From Planctomycetaceae bacterium (GTDB lineage: Bacteria; Planctomycetota; Planctomycetia; Planctomycetales; Planctomycetaceae), in assembly GCA_021732975.1 (NCBI GenBank), contig JAKFWC010000011.1, positions 124,001 to 188,000 of the forward strand: a stretch of 64,000 nt of DNA. The letters run 5' to 3'. The first letter of the stretch is position 1, and the number at the start of each line of letters is the position of its first letter. Both the position numbers and the translations under genes were made by a program. This document shows, piece by piece, positions 34,478 through 41,850 of the stretch. Below the pieces are notes generated by a model that was not told the DNA's origin, did no database searches, and saw only the letters and a list, made by a program, of their open reading frames with translations.

Positions 34478-36396
34478 TATGCGGCGTGGGATTGCGGGGG
34501 TGCGTCGGATAGGGCCATGAAGGCGCGTGGGGGAATTTCGAACTCGGCGTCATTAATCGATGTCGAATCGGTCAGCAATGACGGGAGATCCCAGTGCGTG
34601 GCGACATCTTCGCGGTGTCGCTCACCGAGTTCGCCCAGCAATCGTCGGATGACACTTTCCGCTTCGAGTCGGTCGGCCATCCAGCGATTTTGGATGTCTC
34701 GCCAAGCTGCTTCTTCCTGAATCGTCTGGCGCACTTTCGTGGCGACATCGGCTTCCTGTGCCCGTAGCGTTTCATCTCGTTCGCTGAGCCATTGCACCAG
34801 CGTTTGCCGCTCGGCGTGGAATTCGCCGCGGTCGTGTTGCAGGCGGTTTTCCAAATCCAGGAGGTCGCGGCGTTGGGACATCAAACCGGCGTGCAGTTCC
34901 TGGTAGTACAGCGAGAGCCCCTGCCGTGCCTGTTCAACACGCAGCCGGGCTTCTTCATCGCTGCCGACCGCTTGCGCGATTTGTGCCCATGCTTCTTCCA
35001 CTGCCAAACGCAATTCCAGGTTAGAACGGTGCGTTTCTTCGAGTTCAATCCGCAGTTTATCTAGCCGCAGGCGCCGTCCGTCGATGCTCTCGGCATGTTT
35101 TGTGAGCGTCTCTTGTTGGCGAGCGATTTCCAACCGTTGCCGCTCAGAATCTTGCCGCCATTGGGCGGTCTCGGCATCGAATGCGGCGCGGCTCGTCGCA
35201 ACGGAATCGTCCCATGCCCGCTGAACGCGAGCGAGTGTCGATGCTTCGCGATCGAGTGATTTGGCCTGTTCGGCCAGGGCGTCGCGATAGAGAGCCAGTT
35301 GAACTAACCGCCGTTGCGATTGTCGGTCGGTTTCTTCGAGCCGATGGCGTTCCTGCTGACGTTCCCGGCGGAATTCCATCTGGGCGCGCTCGAGATCGAC
35401 GCGTACTTTTTCCAAATGTTCTTGCTGGAACCGCAACCGGCTTTCGAGCACGCTCCGCTCGCGTTGCTGATCGGCCACCGACGTGGATTGCAACGCTTCC
35501 CATGCCTGCCGTGCCGCCGCGATTTCTGCTTCCACGGTGGTGCGTTGTTCCGTCAATTCCCGTTCCGCGGTATCACGGCGGCTGGTGAGTTCGCCCTCAA
35601 GTTCATCGAGTGTGGTTTGACACTGGATGCGTTGTTCTTCGAGTTGTGTCTGGATGAGAGTCCGTTGGGCGTCCCACGCTTTGCGCTCGGTTTCAAATGC
35701 GGTGTGCCGTTGATTCCATTCCAGCGATAAGGTTTGCCAGAGCCCTTGCCGTTCCTGCTGGAGGAGGGCATTGATCCGTTCACGCGAGTTCTGTTCGGCT
35801 TCGGTCAGTGCCTGTTCGCGCTCATGCAGGAGACGTTGTTCTTCGGCGAGGGTTTCTCGATCGGCTGCCAGTTCCGCGACTAACTGCGGTCGCAGGAACG
35901 CGCGATCGTGCTGCAGGGCCGCCAGTTCTTCCTGAATCGTGGCTCGCTGGCGGATGATCTCGTCCTTGTCGACGGCCAGTTCGGCGCGTTCGAGTTCGAG
36001 ACGCGTTGCCAGGTGGGTCAGCGATTCTTCCTGTGCCACGAGGCGGGCTTCGCCCTCGGCGAGCGCTTGCTCGCGCGTTTCGAGACGCACTAAAGATGCT
36101 TCGATTTGTTGTTGCTGTTCGTTTCGCCATCGCTCGAAATCGGCGAGGGATCGGGCTAGATGTTGTTCGCGTTGACTGAGCGACGCTTCACGCTGATCCT
36201 GGTCAGCCAACTCGGCCTCAAGCTGCGCGACCATACCCAGCAGGGCATCGCGTCGCGCGGGGCGAGGCGCATTGTCTGGCTGTGAGAAATCGCCGTGCGG
36301 CCCATCGAGACGGTAGCCGCGCGCGGAAAGATGATCGCCCGACTCGGAAGGGGTCGGGCGATCATGACTGGAAACGGATTGATCCAGCGGTTCCAT
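34477..36396 (-). CDS. large coiled-coil protein
   Basis: About 639 residues, of which roughly residues 45-590 are continuous coiled coil, rich in Gln, Glu, Arg and Leu in heptad spacing (for example LEAELADQDQREASL, RRDTAERELTEQRTT). No membrane segment, signal or enzymatic motif is seen. It could be structural, filament-forming or a scaffold. The ATG at 36396 has GGAAGGA 9 bases upstream. It precedes no obvious partner; thioredoxin lies upstream in the same direction. Confidence 0.8.
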   Translation of the reverse strand: MEPLDQSVSSHDRPTPSESGDHLSARGYRLDGPHGDFSQPDNAPRPARRDALLGMVAQLEAELADQDQREASLSQREQHLARSLADFERWRNEQQQQIEASLVRLETREQALAEGEARLVAQEESLTHLATRLELERAELAVDKDEIIRQRATIQEELAALQHDRAFLRPQLVAELAADRETLAEEQRLLHEREQALTEAEQNSRERINALLQQERQGLWQTLSLEWNQRHTAFETERKAWDAQRTLIQTQLEEQRIQCQTTLDELEGELTSRRDTAERELTEQRTTVEAEIAAARQAWEALQSTSVADQQRERSVLESRLRFQQEHLEKVRVDLERAQMEFRRERQQERHRLEETDRQSQRRLVQLALYRDALAEQAKSLDREASTLARVQRAWDDSVATSRAAFDAETAQWRQDSERQRLEIARQQETLTKHAESIDGRRLRLDKLRIELEETHRSNLELRLAVEEAWAQIAQAVGSDEEARLRVEQARQGLSLYYQELHAGLMSQRRDLLDLENRLQHDRGEFHAERQTLVQWLSERDETLRAQEADVATKVRQTIQEEAAWRDIQNRWMADRLEAESVIRRLLGELGERHREDVATHWDLPSLLTDSTSINDAEFEIPPRAFMALSDAPPQSHAA

Positions 36397-36475
36397 CGTT
36401 GGGAATCCTTCCCCTGTGTCGAACCGATTCAAGCCGGCGAACCATCCTTGGTCGCCGGCGGTGTTTCACAACGTC

Positions 36476-36802
36476 TTACAGATGCTTGTCGATTGCGCTG
36501 GCAATCCGCGGCTTCTGTTGCAGGCCGACGAGACGCTCGACAACTTCGCCGCCCTTGAACAACATCAAAGTGGGGATGCCGCTGATACCCATGCTCGACG
36601 GGACGTTCGGGTTATCGTCGGTGTTGATCTTGCCGACACGGATCTTGCCCTGATACTCGTTCGCCAGTTCTTCGACGGCGGGCGCGAGCATTCGGCAGGG
36701 ACCGCACCATGGAGCCCAGAAATCGACGAGGACCGGTGTCGTGCTTTGAACCACTTCGGTCTGAAAGTTATCGTCCGTAAATTCCAACACATTGCCGGCC
36801 AT
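36476..36802 (-). CDS. trxA: thioredoxin
   Basis: A 108-residue classical thioredoxin, a cytoplasmic protein-disulphide reductase. It has the active site WCGPC (residues 32-36) in DFWAPWCGPCRML, the conserved cis-proline segment GIPTLMLFKGG and a standard length. AGAGG precedes the ATG. Distinct from the exported thioredoxin-like protein at 55970-56440. Confidence 0.96.
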   Translation of the reverse strand: MAGNVLEFTDDNFQTEVVQSTTPVLVDFWAPWCGPCRMLAPAVEELANEYQGKIRVGKINTDDNPNVPSSMGISGIPTLMLFKGGEVVERLVGLQQKPRIASAIDKHL

Positions 36803-36956
36803 GACGTACCTCTTCTCGCCTGCGAATTTCCAACGGTCGCCCCGGGGAAAGTAACCCGGCGACAGCCATTGATGATGGGGGAATTATAGGTGGTGGTGGT
36901 AAACCGTCAATCCAGGCAAAATTCGGGTGTCACGGGTGTGGAATCGTCATCTGGGG

Positions 36957-37931
36957 TTATCGCACGGCCCCGATTTCCTTCAGGGTGGCGGGTTGCACGC
37001 CTTCCGGCGGCGAAATCCACTTTTCTTTCGTTTCCAACGACGATTGCATTAAAGTCTTGGGGCCGAACGCTTCCACAACCTGTCCAGAAGCCCTGGTGTT
37101 GTGGCTTTGCAGCAAGCCCCGTTCGAGATGAAACTCGATCGTGCCCTGCAATTGCCGCTGGATCAGCTGGGCCTCGGCTTGCGGAGGAAGAGTGGGGGCC
37201 AAAGTCGTTGTTTTCAAGGTGATTGTCGCGACCTGGTCTTCGATTTTGGTGAGCGTGTATTCCCTCTGCATCGGGACCGGCGGTGCGATGCCGCCTTTTC
37301 CGGCGCTCACCTGGACGTTGAATTTCTCCCGCCACACGGCCCCCACACCGATCGGTTGCTTGGGAAACACGGTGAGGAAATTCGCGGTGGGATCAATGAT
37401 GGCGGCCGACTTCGTAATTTGATCCGGCGCGCCTTGCAGCGGCGTTACTTTCGTCAATTGGCCGTTCGCGGCAAATGTCATGCGGACAACAGGGCGACCC
37501 ACGGTGGCTTCAATATCGCGAAATTGCGGTGGGGCGGCTTCTTTCAGTGCGCTGTCGTATTCGATCGGCTTAAGATCGTTGAACGTGGCTGACATTTTTA
37601 CTTGTTTGACCATCGGTTCCAGCACCGCGGAACCGTCTGCGTCCACCGAAACGACGCGGAAGTGTTTCTGGGTCACCATCCGAGTGAGAACGCTCTCGTT
37701 CCCGCCATCGAACTGAGTCTTAACCGTTCCTGTGAGGTCCACCTGATAGTGGGCATACAGCCCCGGCGTGAACTTGTAGACGAAGAGTTGCTGCGGTCCG
37801 GTGCCGGCGTTCACGACTGTTGGGCCGGCGTCTGGAGTGTCGGCGGCGGTGGCCATCGCAGGCGTCACCAGAATCGTGAGGATCAAGCCCCAAGTCGCGC
37901 ACCGATTGCTGTGTTGTCCGAATGCGTCCAT
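36957..37931 (-). CDS. exported DUF6263-like protein of unknown function
   Basis: A 324-residue protein with a signal peptide (about residues 14-30, ILTILVTPAMATA). The mature part is a beta-rich domain with recurring segments such as GLYAHYQVDLTGTVKTQ and VGRPVVRMTFAANGQLTKV, similar in layout to DUF6263 proteins. No catalytic motif. It is likely to be periplasmic. It is unlinked to its neighbours by function. Confidence 0.72.
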   Translation of the reverse strand: MDAFGQHSNRCATWGLILTILVTPAMATAADTPDAGPTVVNAGTGPQQLFVYKFTPGLYAHYQVDLTGTVKTQFDGGNESVLTRMVTQKHFRVVSVDADGSAVLEPMVKQVKMSATFNDLKPIEYDSALKEAAPPQFRDIEATVGRPVVRMTFAANGQLTKVTPLQGAPDQITKSAAIIDPTANFLTVFPKQPIGVGAVWREKFNVQVSAGKGGIAPPVPMQREYTLTKIEDQVATITLKTTTLAPTLPPQAEAQLIQRQLQGTIEFHLERGLLQSHNTRASGQVVEAFGPKTLMQSSLETKEKWISPPEGVQPATLKEIGAVR

Positions 37932-38163
37932 GCCTCTCGGCCCTCAAAAGAGAGGTTCGCGATCCACTCGAAAGCGCGAAAGGTAACAAAACCACCGTTC
38001 CGCGGGTAGAGCGAATTTCGGGCCGGATAAGAGCGGGTGACATCGATATGCTGGTACCCCACCACCGCCGGTAGGCACAAGCGATTGCCCCGTCTTAGCT
38101 CCCCGTCGATGACGGGGAGAACTCCGCGATCATTGACGATTGCGTTTGCCGATGAACACGGCC

Positions 38164-39492
38164 TCACCCCAGTTCCGGGATCGGTCGGCCGCCTTCAACG
38201 ATGATGGGCGTGGGGCGACCCTGCGGCGACATCCAATGCGTGCTCAGGTCAATGTCGAGGTGTCGGAAGACCGTGGCGGCGAGATCTTGCGGACGCACGA
38301 CAGCATCCTTGACTTCGTAGCCCTTGCTGTCGGTGCTGCCGATTGTCTGACCGTGGCGGAGACCGCCGCCGGCCATCAGGATCGACATCACGTTCGTCCA
38401 ATGTTCGCGACCCGCTTCCTTGTTGATCACCGGGCTGCGGCCGAATTCGCTCATCATCACGATCAGCGTGTCGTCCAGCTTCCCCCGCTGTTCGAGATCG
38501 TTCACGAGGGCATACATGGCGCGGTCGATCTGCGGCAACAGCGGCGTTAACCCCTTTTGAATGCCGCCCCATTGGACGTTGTCGCCGTGGTGATCGAAGT
38601 AACCCCACGCGCCGCTGACGAGAACGTAGCTCGTCCCCGCTTCCACCAGACGGCGGGCCAGAATGGCTTTCTCGCCGATGCTGTTGCGACCGTAAGCGTC
38701 GCGTGTGGCATCGGTTTCGGAACGCATGTCAAAAGCTCGCTCGACATGGCCGCCGAGCACCATGTCATACGCCTGCTGGTTGTATTCCGCGGTCTTCTTC
38801 AGGCTGACATCGACATCGGAGCGGTAGCGGTCGAACGCCTGCCGCAGGGCATCGCGATCTTGCAACCGCGGGATTTCGATCCCCTTGGGAGCACCGAACT
38901 TGCCGACGAGTTCGAGCCCATTTACCGGCGCGTAGTTGGGGCCGAGCAAACCGGCTTCGTAGACATCCGCCTTCCATGCGGGAGCGAGTCCCACGAATGC
39001 CGGAAGATCGGGATGATTGGGGCCTTTGAACTTCGCCACAATCGAGCCCATTGACGGCCAACCGTCGCCATCGCGGCCGTTATCGGTCCGTCGGGCGAGG
39101 GGATTTCCTGCCTGCAAGGTGATCGGCGTGTGGTTGCTCGTCTTGCAATCCACGGACCGGACGAACGAAAGTTTGTCGGCAATGGACGCCTGCAGCGGCA
39201 GATGTTCGCAGAGCTGAATGCCGGGAACTTTGGAAGCGATTGTGCTATACGGTCCGCGGATTTCTGTTGGTGCATTGGGCTTCGGGTCCCACGAGTCAAT
39301 GTGGCTCAACCCGCCCGACAACCAGAAGACGATGACCGACTTGGGTGACTTGGTTGGGGCAGGGGAGTTGCCCGCATGGGACAGCGTCGAGAGCGATAAT
39401 CCGCCAAGTCCCGCGAGACTGGTTTGCAGGAACCACCGGCGACCGACCCGAATCTGCCCCTGAGGAACCGTGTGCCCACCCAATCCGAACAT
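38164..39492 (-). CDS. DUF1501 family protein (Tat-exported, sulfatase-like fold)
   Basis: About 442 residues. A Tat-type signal (GRRWFLQTSLAGLGG) leads to a domain with an alkaline-phosphatase/sulfatase-like layout: WLSGGLSHIDSWDPKP, VRSVDC, GSIVAKF, ARRLVEAGTSYV, and MMSEFGRSPVINKEAGREHW. The family is abundant in planctomycetes and usually paired with a DUF1549/DUF1553 gene; here the partner is absent nearby (it is present at 46813-50585 for the other copy). The ATG at 39492 follows GAGGAG by 9 bases. Confidence 0.9.
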   Translation of the reverse strand: MFGLGGHTVPQGQIRVGRRWFLQTSLAGLGGLSLSTLSHAGNSPAPTKSPKSVIVFWLSGGLSHIDSWDPKPNAPTEIRGPYSTIASKVPGIQLCEHLPLQASIADKLSFVRSVDCKTSNHTPITLQAGNPLARRTDNGRDGDGWPSMGSIVAKFKGPNHPDLPAFVGLAPAWKADVYEAGLLGPNYAPVNGLELVGKFGAPKGIEIPRLQDRDALRQAFDRYRSDVDVSLKKTAEYNQQAYDMVLGGHVERAFDMRSETDATRDAYGRNSIGEKAILARRLVEAGTSYVLVSGAWGYFDHHGDNVQWGGIQKGLTPLLPQIDRAMYALVNDLEQRGKLDDTLIVMMSEFGRSPVINKEAGREHWTNVMSILMAGGGLRHGQTIGSTDSKGYEVKDAVVRPQDLAATVFRHLDIDLSTHWMSPQGRPTPIIVEGGRPIPELG

Positions 39493-39653
39493 AAAATTGT
39501 TCTCCTCACCGTTCGGCAAAGTCGTTCCCACCTCACTTGCATGAGCGCACGTGCATGCGAACTAGTCCATATCATATAAAGATCGGCTTAAAAGTGAAGT
39601 GAGAATGATGAAATCGTTGGCGATTTCGCGGATCGAGAAGGGCTGAATGCAGA

Positions 39654-39788
39654 TTGTGCGCGGGTCTCCCGACTCCGCACGTACCGCCGACCGTAGGTCT
39701 CCGCGGGTGAATCGTCGGTATTCATACAAACAGACAAAGAGGAGACCTACGGTCCGAAGATGTACGGGGTCGGGAGACTCGCGCACAA
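39654..39788. repeat. inverted repeat element, family B copy 1
   Basis: Arms 39654-39702 and 39741-39788 are inverted copies with a few mismatches (outer part TTGTGCGCGGGTCTCCCGAC). The other copy, 41721-41850, has a longer perfect stem. The two copies lie on each side of the ECF sigma/LolA-like operon (39864-41587). It fills most of the gap 39493-39863. Confidence 0.85.
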
Positions 39789-39804
39789 CGCAGGCTGCCT
39801 GCCA

Positions 39805-39845
39805 ATGCAACACGCCGGAGAGAAATCTCCCCGGCGTGTGTGCTT
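39805..39845 (-). terminator. terminator after the LolA/RseB-like gene
   Basis: ACACGCCGG (39810-39818) pairs with CCGGCGTGT (39831-39839), with an inner GAGAG/CTCC helix. It lies just past the stop of the anti-sigma-like gene. Confidence 0.6.
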
Positions 39846-39863
39846 CGATCATCGTGATGGACG

Positions 39864-41069
39864 TTACTTCATTGGTACCGAGGGAATCTTGCCCTCCGGG
39901 ACGTTTCCGATAGTGAGGTCAGCGTAGACCACGCGGTAGTTTTCGGCATCTTTGGGGAGATACCAGAAGACGATGCTGTCTTTGTCGTTGAGCTTCGCGG
40001 TCCCGACATAACCAAACTTCTGCAACGTCTGGCGGAACGTCCATGTGGCCCCCATGCTGCCCGCCAGCGTGGTGAATTCCTTCATGAACTGCGGGTCTTC
40101 CAGTTGTTTTTCATCCATTTTCGAGGTGAGCTTCGCGATCAGTTCCGGACCATCGATCCGTTCCGGGAAAGCACCGTCACTCAGACCCGCATAGAACTTC
40201 AGAATCTTGACGACGTGTTCTTCGGGCGGCAATTTCACCAATGCCATGTAATCCACCGCCGGCTGTGCCGATTTTTTCACTTTGTAGCCCGCGGGAGGTT
40301 CCGTCGAGAACAAGGCGTCTTCCAGCGGAGCGTTGAAGATGAAGTCACGCATCGTCATCTGGAACGAGGTGGCATCCGAGCCAATTGTCGACTCAATCTG
40401 CACCGGCAACTTGGTCTGGGGGTCGCCCCAAATCGTCATCGTCGTCGCCCCGAATGCGGTTTCAAAGCCCCGCGTTCGGACGCCGTCAATCGTTTTTTCG
40501 CCGACCGCCTTGCCGGTGGCCTCCGCGCTCTTCAGCCAGGCGACGATGGATTCCCCCATCGGCGGCAAGTCCGTAGGCTTGCTCCCCAGCAGGGTCAACG
40601 TGGCGGTTTTCATCGCGGGCTGTACCATCAGCATTTTCGCCCCGGCCATATCCATCACAGAGTAACTGCTATCGGGATACACCGTCCGTGTCAGTGTTCC
40701 TTTGTGATAGGTTTTCAATTGCGATGCCGGGCCGGTCTTGGGAGTGATCACTGTCGTGTAGGATACGGTGTCGGCCTTTTTGACAGCAGAGACGACATCC
40801 TCGAAGGCAAAGCTCGGCTGTGTTGTCTGCGTGATGCTGTAGATCGCCGCGACCGATGCCGCTGCGGTCAACAGCAGCGCGATGATCTTCCGCCAGCCGC
40901 GTCCTGTCGATGATGTGGAAATCGTTGTCATGGGTTGAGCCTCGGCATTCATCGCCAGCATGGCAATGCGATCCAATGTTGCAGTGGAAGGGGTGATATG
41001 CACAGGAAGTTCGCGGAGCGCGGCTTCGGCCGTATCGAGCGGATCCAGCGGAGTGTGATTCGTATTCAT
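39864..41069 (-). CDS. membrane-anchored LolA/RseB-like protein, probable partner of the ECF sigma factor
   Basis: A 401-residue protein. The cytoplasmic N-terminal part (1-60) is followed by one transmembrane segment (61-80, KIIALLLTAAASVAAIYSIT) and an extracytoplasmic domain resembling LolA/RseB lipoprotein-sensing folds, with typical elements such as GDPQTKLPVQIES and STEPPAGYKV. A second, C-terminal part (about 270-401) is unassigned. Its ATG overlaps the stop of the ECF sigma factor gene (ATGA), so it is probably the cognate membrane regulator, combining the membrane anchor of RseA with an RseB-like sensor. Not proven. Confidence 0.7.
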   Translation of the reverse strand: MNTNHTPLDPLDTAEAALRELPVHITPSTATLDRIAMLAMNAEAQPMTTISTSSTGRGWRKIIALLLTAAASVAAIYSITQTTQPSFAFEDVVSAVKKADTVSYTTVITPKTGPASQLKTYHKGTLTRTVYPDSSYSVMDMAGAKMLMVQPAMKTATLTLLGSKPTDLPPMGESIVAWLKSAEATGKAVGEKTIDGVRTRGFETAFGATTMTIWGDPQTKLPVQIESTIGSDATSFQMTMRDFIFNAPLEDALFSTEPPAGYKVKKSAQPAVDYMALVKLPPEEHVVKILKFYAGLSDGAFPERIDGPELIAKLTSKMDEKQLEDPQFMKEFTTLAGSMGATWTFRQTLQKFGYVGTAKLNDKDSIVFWYLPKDAENYRVVYADLTIGNVPEGKIPSVPMK

Positions 41070-41587
41070 GAGTGACTCCTTGTGGGAGTGGGGTTGGGGT
41101 CAGCAAATTGCATGAGTTCGCGCAGGCGTTGCCGGGCGCGATGGACCAGGACGCCCACCGTACTAGCGGGCGTTTGCAGTTGCGAAGCGGCCTCTGCTTG
41201 TGTCCAGCCTTCCAGGGCACACAGGCTGAACGCGGTGGCTTGATCGTGCGAAAGATGAGCGAGCGCGACCCGCAATTGGGATTGCAGTTCATCGAGTTGT
41301 GCCGTCTCAATCGGCTCGGGCGAATCCGCGGCTAACACCGCGTGATGGTCGGCGCTCGCGTCCAGACGGCTGCGATAGCGTTGTCGTAAGCGATCAAGCG
41401 CTCGTGCGGAGGCCAACCGTGTCAATAAAGCCCGCCAGTTGCCGACGGGTTCGCGTCGGGCCAGTTGCACGGCCGCGAGGGCCGCATCTTGCAGACAATC
41501 ATCGGCATCGGCGGCGTTGCCGAGCAGTCGGTAGGCCGCTCGCCAGGCGGTCGGGCCGTCACGCTCGAGGATCGTTTTCCAATCCAT
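41066..41587 (-). CDS. ECF-type RNA polymerase sigma factor
   Basis: About 173 residues with region 2 (AWRAAYRLLGNAADADDCLQ) and region 4 helix-turn-helix (CALEGWTQAEAASQLQTPASTVGV). It lacks regions 1 and 3, as ECF factors do, and probably directs transcription of stress or envelope genes when released by its membrane partner. The ATG at 41587 follows AAGGA by 7 bases; the earlier in-frame ATG at 41680 has no such site. It is translationally coupled (ATGA) to the LolA/RseB-like gene. Confidence 0.88.
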   Translation of the reverse strand: MDWKTILERDGPTAWRAAYRLLGNAADADDCLQDAALAAVQLARREPVGNWRALLTRLASARALDRLRQRYRSRLDASADHHAVLAADSPEPIETAQLDELQSQLRVALAHLSHDQATAFSLCALEGWTQAEAASQLQTPASTVGVLVHRARQRLRELMQFADPNPTPTRSHS

Positions 41588-41720
41588 CCGGGTTCCTTTG
41601 CATCCAGAATTCGGACTCAGCGGCGTTTGCTCGCCCGCTATCAAGTCGCCGGATGATGGAAAATATTTCACATTCCGCAAAGTTTAGCCGTGACCTGAAG
41701 GGAAACGCTGCGCGGACGTT

Positions 41721-41850
41721 GTTGTGCGCGGGTCTCCTGACCCCGCACTTGCCGCCGACCGAAGGTCTCCTGTCTGTTGTCACATCGCGATTGTTAGAAG
41801 AGGAGACCTACGGTCTGCAGACGTGCGGGGTCAGGAGACCCGCGCACAAC
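41721..41850. repeat. inverted repeat element, family B copy 2
   Basis: The outer stem is perfect over 28 bp: 41721-41748 with 41823-41850 (GTTGTGCGCGGGTCTCCTGA at the left end). Further inner pairing continues to 41770/41801. The right arm overlaps the 3' end of the UvrA-like gene and supplies its last residues (CARVS) and stop TGA (41833-41831). It partners with 39654-39788. Confidence 0.9.
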
